This document shows, piece by piece, positions 46,336 to 57,242 of a DNA stretch of 64,000 nt. The stretch is from Corinectria fuckeliana (Eukaryota > Ascomycota > Sordariomycetes > Hypocreales > Nectriaceae). The notes under the pieces are model-generated. The model searched no databases. It was not told the origin of the DNA and worked only from the letters and a program-made list of their open reading frames with translations. Positions within the stretch are counted from its first letter, which is position 1. Every line of letters begins with the position of its first letter. The position numbers and the translations under genes are program-made. The stretch lies in assembly GCA_019137255.1 (NCBI GenBank), contig WPDH01000120.1:186001-250000 (forward strand), read 5' to 3'.

Positions 46336-49300
46336 ATGTCGCAACATGAAGGCTTCCGACAAAGGCTTCGCTTGCGATTAGATCGGTTTCGTCGAAGATC
46401 CCGCAATATATTGGACGCTGGCAGTATTCACTTCCCTCAGAGCACCCAAGACCCAAATCTTGCACAGTGCGTGTATCGTCTTATGAGTCAGGCTGCGCTA
46501 ATCTTGACCAGCAATGCTTCCCAACATGCGGTATCCACCGCCGGCTCATTGCATTCCAACCAAGCGACCGATAACCCTAGAGAGTCAACCAGTACCGGCG
46601 ATGAGGAAACTCGGACCCAATCCGATCAAATCGTCATCCATGCCAGCCATCTTGACCAGAGTCTCACAACCGATCTGTCAATAGTTGGTGATAGCATGGA
46701 TGGTGTCACTATTTCTTCAGACCTGTGGAGTAGAGCGTATCGTGAGGCGGTCGACAGTCTCAGCGAGGACATAGACATTACCATTCTCAAGGGCAAAAAC
46801 GTCGCGCAGCTTTTCAGAGAACTCGAAGACATCGACAAAGAAGCAACTCAGGAGTCAGCCTTTCTAAGAGGGGTGAGATACTTGCAATCTATACAAGTAC
46901 CGCTCGAGAGATTCAAGTTGGCGTTGGACTTAGCCAGTCCACTGACGAGTATTGAACCAACTGCATCAACCGTTTTCGGTGTGGTCAGAAGCGTGGCAGC
47001 GGTAAGTCTGGTGCATACGTTTTATTCTTCGCAATTTCAACTATGATGGAGCCGAAATAGACTGACTCGCATCTACATAGATTGCTATCAGTGTTTCAAC
47101 TGCCGACCAGGAGTTCGCAAAGCAAATCGCGGATATGCTAGAGCAAATCTCCTACATAGATGACTGCGACACTCTCGGCCAGAAGGCAAACACGCAAGAC
47201 ATTCACAAGGTAGCCTAAAGTTCAATTCTGCGGCGCCTTTTTAACATGTTGCAGGCACTCGTCTTGGTGTATAAAAAACTCCTCGAATTCTATAAAGTCG
47301 CATTTGAGATTTTAACTAGAAAAGGAGCCAAGTTGGTCATGAGACTGGTCTTGGAGAACGGGCGTCTGCCAGACATCGTCCAAGACTTCTTGAGACATGC
47401 TGACACTCTTCGAAAACATGTACAAAAAGCGACGTGGGAGATTGTTGAGGATATCAAAGTCATGCTCTATGACCATGAAAGTAAGTTCTCTCTAGTCAAG
47501 TTTAGTGGACATATTCTTATATCCTGCCTCAGTTGGTCGGTGGTTAGGCAGTGACAAGATGAGTCGGCAGAGTCAATACCATGCATGTCTACAGGATCTT
47601 CGAGCTGATCAGGCTTGTGAGTTCTTGTTGACCGATGCTGAGCTCATCAGTTGGTATTGCGCCTCCGATTCCCAGCAAATGGTAATCCTTGGCGACATGG
47701 GTTGTGGGAAAACCGTTGCTATGGTATATCTTGTTGACGAGCTGAGTCGAAGAAGTGAGCACTAACTTCCTCAGCCTAAGATATGCTACTACTATTGCCG
47801 AGACGACGAGACTGGCTAGGCCGTTCAGATAATCTCTGGCCTAATTTTGTCGCTCCTCGAACAGCTCCCTGGCCTGAAGAAAAGATTCTTTGAGTGGTAT
47901 AAACAGGCTCAGGCTTCTGGGAATTTCGAGCCTGCAACGAACATCAAGAAACTTGAAGAGCTTCTGCAAAGGGTTCTAGAAACAATCGATCGTCCGGTCT
48001 TCTTGGTCATTGATGGCCTGGACGAGTGCGATAGAGTGTCTCGGAACGCTCTTCTCAAATTGCTCAAGACTTTGTCCCAAAAAGCCCCGCGGCTCAAAGT
48101 TGTTTTATCTTCTCGCCCTCAAGAAGAGATCCTGGATCAGATGGACGAAATGGCTAAGATCAATCTGGGTTCCGATGCTAAGAGAGATGGTCTTATTGTT
48201 AAAAAGACAGTCGAGAGGCAATTGTTCTACCTATCGAAAGACGCCAAAGCACTCCTCATAAGAATCCTATCTCGTTTGGCTCAAGGAAGCGCGATATGGA
48301 CAAAGATGATCATCGGACTTATCGAAGTTCGTGGGATCAGGGCACTTGGTCCGATGCGACATTTCTTGGAAGAAATTCCGCTACCCGGACAGCTCTCAAA
48401 GCTCTACGCCACTTTGTTTTCACGGTGCACTTCAGATGACGCCGAAAACCGAGGGCTCACCAGCACAGCTCTGAAGCTTCTCGCCATCGCTCGCAGGCCT
48501 CTGAGCATTCTGGAACTCGCCTGGGCAGTGGCATTGGGTACCGCGCAGCACGAGGTAGCCACCGTGGCCGCTCTTAGCGATTTGGTAGACCATCAAAGAG
48601 TGATGGGTCTCATTCACCCATTCGTTGCTCGTGTGGATTTCAGCGACGTAAAGAAGCGTCAAGTTCAACTCATACACCAATCAGTGAAAGAATTCATCTT
48701 GGGGGAGTGGACTTCGAATCAGCCTTGTCTGCAAACTCCGGCTACTTCAAAGGCAACTGATCAGACGCCTCTTCAATGCATCGAGAGTCTCGAGGGGCTT
48801 ATCTTAGACATTTGCATCAAATACCTTCGATTGGACGACATCGGCATCACTGCTATATTCTCCGAGGAGCAGGTGGCAATCGAAGCGTTGCCTCAAGATG
48901 TCAATCTGTTCAACAATGACCAAGAGCCTGTCGAGTACGATCCAGATTGCACGTGGGAAGCCTGGGAACAAAACATGATTCGCTATGACCCGATCGAACG
49001 TGGCTTAGGAGAGTTCTTCATCTACGCATCATGTCACTGGATTGAGCATTTTGGCGCCATCACGGTCCGGCCTCTTCTAAGCCTTTCGAGCATAGAGACC
49101 CTGTGCCAAGCAGGCTCGACCCGACTTCACAACTGGATCCAACAAAACTGTCGCCCGGATTGTGCGATCAAGCCCAGGTTCGAATTCGACAGCAGCCTGT
49201 ATGATCCCCTCAGCATCACTGCGTTGTACGGCTCAGAAGCCATGCTTCGTGATATGCTTGAGAATTCGGACTTTGGCGAGGACGTGTTCCTCCCACAGCC

Positions 49301-49463
49301 AGCTTTAGGGGCTGCTGATCAGATTCTCCAATGGGGGGACTTGTCTAGGCTCAGGATACTCTTGGAGAGTAGGCTCGGCCATCAGCTTCGGAGTTTTGAC
49401 TTTGCCGACTTACTATCAAAGGATGGTCTTCTCCTAGATCGTACTGATGCCCTAGGTACTTAA
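46336..49463 (+). pseudogene. Damaged NLR-like (STAND) gene: Goodbye-like + NACHT + truncated ankyrin region
   Basis: Exons 46336-47001, 47081-47209, 47255-47480 and 47533 onward keep one frame. The N-terminal ~300 residues begin with a basic stretch and then DLWSRAYREAVDSLSEDIDI and a helical part resembling the fungal Goodbye-type STAND N-terminal domain. The NACHT part has Walker A GDMGCGKT, Walker B VFLVIDGLDECDR, VVLSSRPQEE, and LIHQSVKEFIL further on. Between Walker A and B the frame is broken by TAA at 47763-47765 and TAG at 47817-47819, both where Gln would fit (EH-stop-LPQPKICYYYC and DDETG-stop-AVQ). A 105-nt GT...AG stretch (47724-47828) could be spliced to skip both, but would delete 35 apparently coding residues. 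The frame ends at 49463, just after the start of an ankyrin-like part (ITALYGSEAMLRDMLENSDF), so the usual repeat array is missing. Fungal STAND proteins of this type act in non-self recognition and cell death; here function is doubtful. Confidence 0.75.
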
Positions 49464-49615
49464 GTTTAATGCCCTGGCTCCCTATGTAACGCTCTAACGC
49501 CCTGATCCCTGGTGCCCTATGTAATGCCCTGAATTAACTACTCTACTGTTATTGATAGCGAGACTATGCCTAAGGAGAGAATATAGAGTGAAAGTCGATG
49601 TGGGCACATGATAAG

Positions 49616-49635
49616 CAGCCCGAATGGCACGACTC
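49616..49635 (+). mobile_element. Third copy of the CAGCCCGAAT terminal-repeat-like sequence
   Basis: CAGCCCGAATGGCACGACTC matches the copy at 44335-44354 in 19 of 20 positions and in the same orientation. The two copies bracket the 2EXR-like and NLR-like genes. There is no TA before this copy. Confidence 0.5.
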
Positions 49636-49663
49636 CTTGTCTATTGCGGTATTCGTATAATTT

Positions 49664-49674
49664 GTACTTCGTAC
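49664..49674. repeat. Dispersed 11-mer GTACTTCGTAC
   Basis: Exact copy 253 bp upstream of the aldehyde dehydrogenase ATG, followed by AAGTACGAATACG. Confidence 0.6.
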
Positions 49675-49756
49675 AAGTACGAATACGACGGGACTTGCAT
49701 ACTACTGTTGGTCTTGGCAGGGGAATATCCCGGCCCCACCATGGCGGGCAATGTAA

Positions 49757-49767
49757 GTACTTCGTAC
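49757..49767. repeat. Dispersed 11-mer GTACTTCGTAC
   Basis: Exact copy 93 bp from the preceding one, in the same promoter. Confidence 0.6.
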
Positions 49768-49926
49768 CTTCATCCACCGCTTCCACTCCTTCACCTTCGA
49801 CTTCGACCTCAACTTCAACTTCAAGGAGCCGTCGCCTCAACACCCAAGGCAGATAGGGCCACAAGGAGCACTTCCCGCCAGCCAATTGACCAATCTCTTT
49901 GTGCCTCTCCTCTCCTTGTCGGCATC

Positions 49927-51821
49927 ATGGACCCTCTAGAGCCGTTCGCGCTCGCGGCCTGGCGCTGGTGCAGCGACTACGCCACCACCCACTTCAACAT
50001 GTCGTATGTATCATGATTCGTTTGCCCAGATGGCCTTGTCCGCGGCTGACGCCGTGTCTGCTCTCCAGCCAGGAAGCCTTCTCCCTCGCGGCAACCCTCC
50101 TCGCCTTCGCCTTCTCCTTGCTCCTCATCCGCCTCGCCAACTCCGCCGCGCCGGCATCCGGCCCTCCCCGCCGGTACACGGTCCCGGCGCCCAAGATGCC
50201 CGAGTCGCCGACGACGGTCGAGACGATGTCGGTCAAGCTGCCCGGCAGCACCGCCGTCCAGTGCTACGCCCCAGCCACGGGCCAGTTCCTCGGCCTCGTC
50301 AACCCTTCAACGCCCGCCGCCATTGATCGCGCCGTTGACGCCGCCGCCGCCGCGCAGAAGGCATGGGCCGAGACGACGTTTGCCCAGCGCAAGGCCGTCC
50401 TGCGCTCACTGATGCAGTACGTCCTCGACAACGCCGAGCAGATCTGCAGGATCGCCGGCCTCGATAGCGGCAAGACCATGGTCGACGCCCAGCTTGGCGA
50501 GATCCTCGTCACCGTCGAGAAGATCCAGTGGACCCTTGCCCACGGCGAGAAGGCCCTCCGCCCCTCGCGCCGCCCGACCAACCTGCTCATGATGTACAAG
50601 CGCAACACGGTGCACTACGAGCCCCTGGGTGTTGTCGCCGCCCTTGTCAGCTGGAACTACCCCTTCCACAACATGATGGGCCCCATTATCAGCGCCCTCT
50701 TCGCGGGTAACGGCATTCTCGTCAAGGTCTCGGAGCAAACAGCCTGGTCCAGCGCCTACTTCGCCAGCATTGCTCGCGGCGCCCTCGTGGCCCACGGCTT
50801 CGACCCCCAGCTCGTCCAGACCATCGTTTGCTGGCCTCAGACGGCCAACCACTTGACCTGCCATTCGGGCATCAGCCACATCACCTTCATTGGGTCCCAG
50901 TCCGTCGCCCACCATGTCGCTGCCAGCGCTGCCAAGAGCTTGACTCCCGTTGTTGCTGAGCTCGGTGGCAAGGATCCCTTCATCGTTCTCGACTCTGCTG
51001 CCCATGACCTGAAGCGCATCGCTGAGATCATCCTCCGTGGCACTTTCCAGGCCGCTGGTCAGAACTGCATCGGCATTGAACGTGTCATCGCCGCCCCCTC
51101 CGCTTATGACAAACTGATCCAGCTCCTCGAGCCTCGCGTCAAGTCTCTCCGTCTTGGTCCCGAGGCCGACGTTGGCGGAATGATCTCAGACGCGTCCTTC
51201 GACCGCCTCGAAAAGCTCATTGCCGAGGCCGTGTCCCAAGGCGCCCGCCTCCTCGCCGGCGGCAAGCGATACAACCACCCCGAATACCCCCAGGGCCATT
51301 ACTTCCAGCCGACGCTCCTCGTCGACGTCACCCCCGACATGGCCATCGCCCAGCACGAGTGCTTCGCCCCTGTCCTCACACTCTTGCGCACCAAGTCCTC
51401 CTCTCCCGCCGACGTCCTGTCCGTCGCCAACGCCCCGAACTTTGGCCTCGGCGCTTCAGTTCACGGATCCGAGCGCGATCCCAACCTCCAGCCCATTGTC
51501 CGCGGCTTGCGGGCCGGCATGGTCGCCGTAAATGACTTCGCTGCCTTCTACGCCGTCCAGCTGCCTTTTGGCGGTGCCGGCGGCTCCGGCTACGGCCGCT
51601 TTGCCGGTGAGGAGGGCCTCCGTGGCCTGTGCAACACCAAGGCCGTCTGCGAGGACCGGTTCGGCTGGCTCGGAATCCGCACTGCCATCCCGCCCCCCGT
51701 CCAGTACCCCGTCGCCAGCCAGGACAAGAGCTGGGTATTTACCCAGGGCGTCGTCGAGGTTGGCTACGGCGCGCCTGGCCGGAAGCTCAAGGGTCTGGCC
51801 AAGATGTTCAAGAACATGTAG
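49927..51821 (+). CDS. msc7: Msc7-type membrane-anchored aldehyde dehydrogenase
   Basis: Two exons (49927-50003, 50069-51821) join to 609 residues. The short first exon encodes MDPLEPFALAAWRWCSDYAT; the intron (65 nt) splits a Ser codon. A single hydrophobic segment (SLAATLLAFAFSLLLIRLA, about residues 29-48) should anchor the enzyme in a membrane, as in the yeast Msc7 group. The catalytic domain shows SWNYPFHN, the general base Glu323 in AELGGKDP, and the nucleophile Cys359 in GQNCIG, plus LPFGGAGGSGYGRFAGEEG near the end. Aldehyde dehydrogenases oxidise aldehydes to acids with NAD(P)+; the substrate of this group is not known. The C-terminal ~60 residues after the catalytic domain match the extended length of the Msc7 family. 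The frame is intact. Confidence 0.93.
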
Positions 51822-52373
51822 ACTGGACGGATCCTCTACACGATAAAGAAACCGAGAAACAAAGTCAAAGACAAGATGGAGATTTTCTGGCTGACTGCAT
51901 GGACCGAAACGAGTGTAGTTATCTTCGGAGTTAGGTACTTGAGTCGGCTGACAGAGATATACCCATCATATTAATACTTCAACAGCAAATGCTTATAGAA
52001 GACCCGGCTCGCTGGATTAAAACTAGTAAAAGCCACACTGGGTTCAAGTATCTTAACTTGAAACCAAGAATTGGTGGCTTTTGATGATTCATGACCGTCA
52101 TGTAGCCCCTTTTCTGCTTTCTGGAGCATTGTGATTGTTACCTACACAACACTCTTAGAGTCACAACAAGTGCTGAAGACGAGGTAATTGCAAGATGTCA
52201 TTGTTTATCTGAGAACCTGCAAGCCTATCTGTGTCATGCTTTTGAAATGCGTCTCACTTTATAGCTTCGTGTCCACTATTGCTCTCCCCACGGAAGAAAG
52301 ATACCAGAGCCAGAAACCAGATCAACCCGGCCTGTGGTCCTTGAACGCAGTCTTGGAGTGGCGTGGTAGCAGT
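51822..52373. other. Convergent intergenic region
   Basis: 3' flanks of the aldehyde dehydrogenase and helicase genes; nothing else seen. Confidence 0.5.
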
Positions 52374-54440
52374 CTACCACGAATCACTCGTGACGCCGCC
52401 GCCACCTCCCCAAGCATCACCGCCACTGTTGCCAGCAGTGCCACTGTTGCCAGCATCACCGCCACTGTTGCCAGCAGTGCCACTGTTGCCAGCATCACCA
52501 CTGCTGGCTCCTCCGCCGCCACCCCAGGCACCGCCATCTCCAGTTGGGCCGGCATCACCATCGCCAGTCGTTGCTGGTGCCCATGGATCGCCGCCGGCAG
52601 CCCCGCCGATGTCAGCCTCATCAAAGTCCGAGTCTGCCTCGAACTTCAGGTTCTCGCGTGCTTCACCCTCAGGGACGTATTGCTCGAGGAACTCGGGGAT
52701 GTCCTGGTTGGTTTCAAGCAGGGTCCGAGTAAGAACACTCCCAAGAGGCTCGTCACGCTCCGAAAAGAAAGAAGTGGCAACGCCACGGTGCCCGATACGA
52801 CCAGTGCGACCTGGCAGACTGGTTAGATTCAGACTAAGCCAAGGTAAAACGACAGCTCTTACCAATACGATGAGTGTATTCTTCGATTCCACCGTAGTCC
52901 ATGGAGGGAAGCTCGAAGTTGATGACGTGCATGACATTGCGAACATCAATACCACGAGCGGTAACTCCAGTTGCGATCAGAATAGGCGCGTTCCCGGAGC
53001 GGAACCCACGCATGGCAGCTTCACGCTCCTGCTGCGTGCGATCGCCGTGGATTGAGGTGACCGGTAGTCCCACGTTGAACAAAAAGTCGTCCAGATTGTC
53101 AGCTTCTTGGCGACTGTTGACGAAGATGATGGTGCGAATTCCCGACATTTCATCCAAGAGTCTGACGAGAAGGTCACGCTTCTCATGTCTCTCGGCCTGC
53201 ATGACAACCTGTTTAATGTTCTCGGTGGTGCTTCCAGCTCGACCAACTCGGAAGCGAACGTGGGACGCAGCGAGATACTCCTTTGCCAGATCACGGGCAC
53301 CCTTGGGGAAGGTAGCAGAAAAGAGACCAAACTTGACGTTTCCTTCATCCTGTTCTAGAATGAAACCAGATTAGTAGCTGCAAAGGTGATGCCGAGAGAT
53401 GCTTACCTCCTCCAGTGAGAATCTTCTCGAGTTCCTCGCCCCAGTCTTGATCCAGCATTTCATCAGCTTCATCTATGACGATGTGCCTCAGCCGTTTGAG
53501 TGTAAGGAGCATGGGGCGCTGGATGAAGTCAACCAACCGACCAGGGGTACCAATGAGAACGTCGCAGCCTTTGTTGAGAAGCGAGACCTGCTGGCTGACT
53601 GGGACTCCGCCATACACAACACAAGGCCGAAGCATTGTGCGGTAGCAGAACTTTCGAGCCTCGTTGAAAATTTGAACGGCGAGCTCTCGAGTCGGGACAA
53701 CGATGAGGACCAGAGGCTCCGCAGTGGTCTCGTCCAACCCTTCGCGGAAGGTGAGGGGGTTAGGACGGGGGGCGGCAAGCTTCTTTGCTTTTCCCATGAG
53801 TTTGCTCAAGATGGGAATGAGATAGGCTGCAGTCTTCCCAGAGCCTAATATTTTTCTTAGCAAAGGAATAGTTATGATGTGTGATTTAGCCTTACCAGTT
53901 TGGGCGATTCCAATCACATCGTGTCCCTGGAGGATAGATGGGATTGTGAACTTCTGAATGGGCGTTGGGTTGTCATAGCCGCAGAGCTTAACATTCTCCA
54001 GCATAGCAGGATGGAGACCAGCGTCACGGAAAGAGCGAACTGGGTCAATCTTGACGGGGCCCTCTTGCTGGACCTCGATGCTCTCAATTCTGAGAAGGTT
54101 AGGAGAAAACCAGCAAAATAGAGAAAAAGAAATACCTGGAAAAGTCGAGCCCAGTCTGCTCCCGACGAGTCGAAGGTTCCCCAAAGAGTTCCAACTCGAG
54201 CTCTGGGTACTTGGGACCAATATCGCCATACTCGTCCTTCCATTCGTAAGTGCGAGCGTCCGAGCCCCAGCCCTGCGTGTAGTTCTCGCTAGCCAGAGCG
54301 GTATAGTCAACCGACTGTGGCTCAGTCCACCTTGGCTCGGTGACATCTCCATCTTCAGCAAAAACTGCGGTTGTGTGAGGGTTGGTCTCGCCGGAGCCGT
54401 TGGGGGCTGGCTGGCCCGTGGAAGTCCAAGGATCGGCCAT
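52374..54440 (-). CDS. DEAD-box RNA helicase (Ded1/Vasa-like)
   Basis: Five exons (54440-54136, 54089-53896, 53844-53407, 53354-52863, 52810-52374) join to 621 residues. The N-terminus MADPWTSTGQPAPN is acidic and low complexity. A Q-motif (GYDNPTPIQKFTIPSIL) precedes Walker A AQTGSGKT (about 164-171). Then PTRELA (217-222), GTPGRL, DEAD (291-294), SATFP, IIFVNSRQEADNL, ARGIDV and HRIGRTGR complete the helicase set; the intron after HRI splits a Gly codon of the last motif. The long insert after Walker A and the sequence overall are closest to the Ded1/DDX3/Vasa group, but it may be a filamentous-fungal paralogue rather than Ded1 itself. The Gly-rich tail holds two perfect 13-residue repeats (GGDAGNSGTAGNS) and ends in Trp. 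Such enzymes remodel mRNA for translation or assemble RNA granules. Confidence 0.93.
52415..52492 (-). repeat. Two perfect 39-bp tandem repeats in the helicase tail
   Basis: Units 52415-52453 and 52454-52492 are identical and a partial third follows; they encode the 13-residue Gly/Asn/Ser repeats. Confidence 0.9.
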
Positions 54441-56105
54441 GACAGGCAGACAAGGTAAGATAAAGCTGGAGTATCGCTGTCGTCAGTATATAGTCAAAAG
54501 AGATAAGTGCTACGTGCCCTAGGATTAGAGGGGTAGCGGAGTAGAGGAGGAAAGGGGTGATGATTTTGTAAAAGAAAAGGGCTGAAGGGAACACGAGTGA
54601 GAGAGGCGCTCAGCGAGGACCCAAACTAGGTCTAAGGTCTCTCGTTGAACAATTTGCTGTGGAATAGGAAGGGAAGTTCTTTAGGGACACAGTGTATCAA
54701 ACCCAGTCGTGCAGCAAAGGTCAAATGCCAAAACTAGGCGTGATTCTCTTGGCTTGGAAGATGTGGAAGAAAAAGTCTGGAGAAAGGTTGAGAAGTGGGA
54801 GAGCCGTGATGGAGAGATCGGCGAGATCGACCATCGAGGCAGGGAACCGTTGGAGCGAGAAGAGCAACAAAAGAATAACATACCTTGCCGACGATATCTC
54901 AACTCAAATCAGAGGTCACAACTCAACGTTGCTCCTCAGTTGAAGTCGAGGCGAAAAGGTCGGACTGAAGCGCTATCTAGCGTGCGGTGATGTTGTAAAA
55001 AAGAAAGGGTGGGAAGGGAGGAAGGAAGGAAGGAAGGGAGTGTTTTTATAGTCTACCCGCACGCGTGGCAGGCTTCTAAGGCAGGAACCTAAGGCCAGTA
55101 AACTTAGTGAATGCACCTTCCTCAACTTCTTACTGGTGCGGCCAGGCACGTCTGTTAGCTACAGGAGGCACTGTTTACTGAGCGGGCAGCTGCGTGGTAC
55201 CGTTGTTTGGTCAAACAGCACCTGCGGTTGGTTAAAACACGGTAACCGGCTGCTAGAGTTTTCAGTCCTGACAGCTGTTGACACTGTTCAAGAACTACCC
55301 CTAAGGACCAAAATCCGTGAATCATAGCTGTCTTGACCGGACGCGATGCGTTTGTGGAAGATATGAGGAGTGTTACGAGACTCCGATGGGTCTCCACTAG
55401 AAGAGCTCCTGAGTGCTTACAGGTAATGAAAGATAAAACTCGAGAGGTATTGAGGAACTGAGGAATACAGACACCTCTCAACATGCACTATCGTAGATTG
55501 AATGGACAAGCAGCAGAACCACAAAGGATGCAAGTCATCCTCAGCAGTAAGCTAGTAGCTGTTTATTATTGAGGATATCCTTTTTCCTGCAAAATTAAAG
55601 CCTCCCTCTAATAGCTGGAAATTTGCGCTTGGAGTTCTAAATAAATATTAAATAAGTAATTTATAGTAGCATCTTGTAAATAAACACTGACTACCACTAA
55701 AGCCCACTGTTTCGTTAACAAGTCTTTTAGTAGTAACATAAGTAAAGCGTCCTCTTATAATATAATAGAGCACTCTATAAAGAATGTACAATCTTACCGA
55801 CAAAATAATCCAGTGCGAATGTAAGAGCCTAAACTGGACTCTTACGCTGCATTACACTAAACTTTTATCGTGGTATAGTTTGGTGTCAAAGATATCAACA
55901 ACCTAGAAATTAGCCGCACCCCCGAACGAAGAACTGCAACAGTAGAACGTGTCCGGGGACGATTCTTCAACTTTGTCAGCGGATTTGACATAACATCCAA
56001 TACTCGTACAGAAGAGATCTTGAGTGCAAGGGGAATAGTGGATACAGAATGGCATACGGTGTCTAGTGCGTCGTTAAGAAGTTTCATTTCTACAAGATTT
56101 GCTGT
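54441..56105. other. Intergenic with GGAA repeat and AT-rich island
   Basis: Upstream region of the helicase gene, a GGAA microsatellite at about 55017-55037, and an AT-rich island at about 55560-55800. The 3' flank of the IPI1 gene begins near 56100. No gene seen. Confidence 0.5.
55560..55800. repeat. AT-rich island, possible RIP-mutated repeat relic
   Basis: Sequence rich in TAATA, AATAAATATTAAATAAG and TATAATATAATAG, in contrast with GC-rich neighbours. It resembles RIP-decayed repeat DNA; no family can be assigned. Confidence 0.4.
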
Positions 56106-57242
56106 TCACCAGAGACTGAGAAGATCCTGCGTCTCTAACGCCGTCGAGCTCTCATAGTCTCCCATTCCTTCTAGCAGCACTTTGTCAAGAATGGCAGCAG
56201 CTCGTCCAGTTGCACCGCCCTCCTTTTTTGCTTGATCGGCTCCCCTCATCATTGCCTCGAGAAACCTTCGCTCAAAGACCCGCTGCCTAGCCTCTCGGTT
56301 TGGGTACATCTCGCCCTCCTCGTCTCGGCGAGAGCCGTACAAGTTCAGGTACTCGAATGCGTTCGAATCCCGCGGAATACGGTACAAGTTGTCCCAGCTC
56401 TCTGACTCATCATCGGGTATGGTAGTTTGTGGTCGGAGCCCGGCTTCGAGAAACCTTGCTAGGGTGGTGATCTGACGAGCATAGGTTGATGCATCTTTAG
56501 CTCGGAGGCCTGCTCGCGATCCCGAGGACCATCCTGATTTGGATGAAGAAAGCGCCCAGCCCATGAGGGCACAGAAGCTGTTTAAGGTCTTGACCCATCC
56601 GCCTGGACAGGTCACCAAGTCGTCTTCAGCAACGTCGAGGAGCCACTCCATCACTCCGAGAGTATCGTTGCTAATATCCGCTGACAGATGGGTCATGCCG
56701 GCTCGAATAAACATGACGGCCTGCTCCGTGCTGTGCCTAACTTCAGACTGGGGGAGGGCTCGGAGGAGCTTCAGTAGTTGGTTTCTCACTGGCGTCGAGC
56801 TGTCGGAAACGAGTGGCAACAGTTTGGTGAGGATCCCATGGGTCCCCACTGGGTTGACAGGGGGCTCTGATGAGAGCTGGCTGGTGAGATAGGCGAGGGA
56901 CTCTCTTCGTTGTTTGTCTGATTTTGAAGACGAGGCGAGAGAGAGTGTGTGTTTGAATTGGTGGATGACGTCGGGTGCAGTTGTTGAAAGAGACTGGTGG
57001 GCCATCACAATGGCTGCGATGGTCAATATAAGAATGAGCGTTGAGAGCGCAACTTTGTCCTACCTTTTGACTTGAAGCTGGTGTCTGTGAAGTTTGAGGC
57101 CTTCGCCTTGTCCTTGCCGACCTTGAACTTCGTTTTCTAGTCCATGTCTGTGAGCCTCTATCCTGACATCGATGCAACGGCATTCATTACAAACCTGGAA
57201 GTCCTTCGCCTTCTCCTTCTTCTTCCTCATACTGGAACCCAT
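56106..57242 (-). CDS. ipi1: Pre-rRNA-processing protein Ipi1 (Tex10 homologue)
   Basis: Three exons (57242-57195, 57136-57064, 57013-56106) join to 342 residues, the normal size. Exon 1 encodes MGSSMRKKKEKAKDFQ, exon 2 KTKFKVGKDKAKASNFTDTS and the third continues AIVMAHQSLS, together the conserved basic N-terminal signature. The middle part (TKLLPLVSDSSTPVRNQLLK, residues about 90-110) is HEAT/ARM-like. Ipi1 works in the Rix1 complex on 60S pre-ribosome (ITS2) processing in the nucleoplasm. Both introns (58 and 50 nt) have canonical ends; intron 2 splits the Ala codon before IVMAHQ. The C-terminus lists acidic and Arg-rich segments (YGSRRDEEGEMYPNREARQR) typical of fungal members. Confidence 0.93.

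Larger units (their letters stand above)
49464..49926. other. Intergenic with short direct repeats and ALDH promoter
   Basis: Starts with imperfect direct repeats of CCCTATGTAA and GCCCTG (49469-49535) right after the truncated NLR-like gene, then the third terminal-repeat-like copy at 49616-49635, two GTACTTCGTAC copies and a (C)TTC(A/G)A-rich leader-like stretch at 49785-49833. Confidence 0.5.

Noticed and set aside
47724..47774. 51-nt intron with ACTAAC branch site removing only the first nonsense codon of the NLR-like gene
   Set aside because: It would leave the TAG at 47817 and remove well-formed coding sequence after Walker A; not adopted as the gene model.
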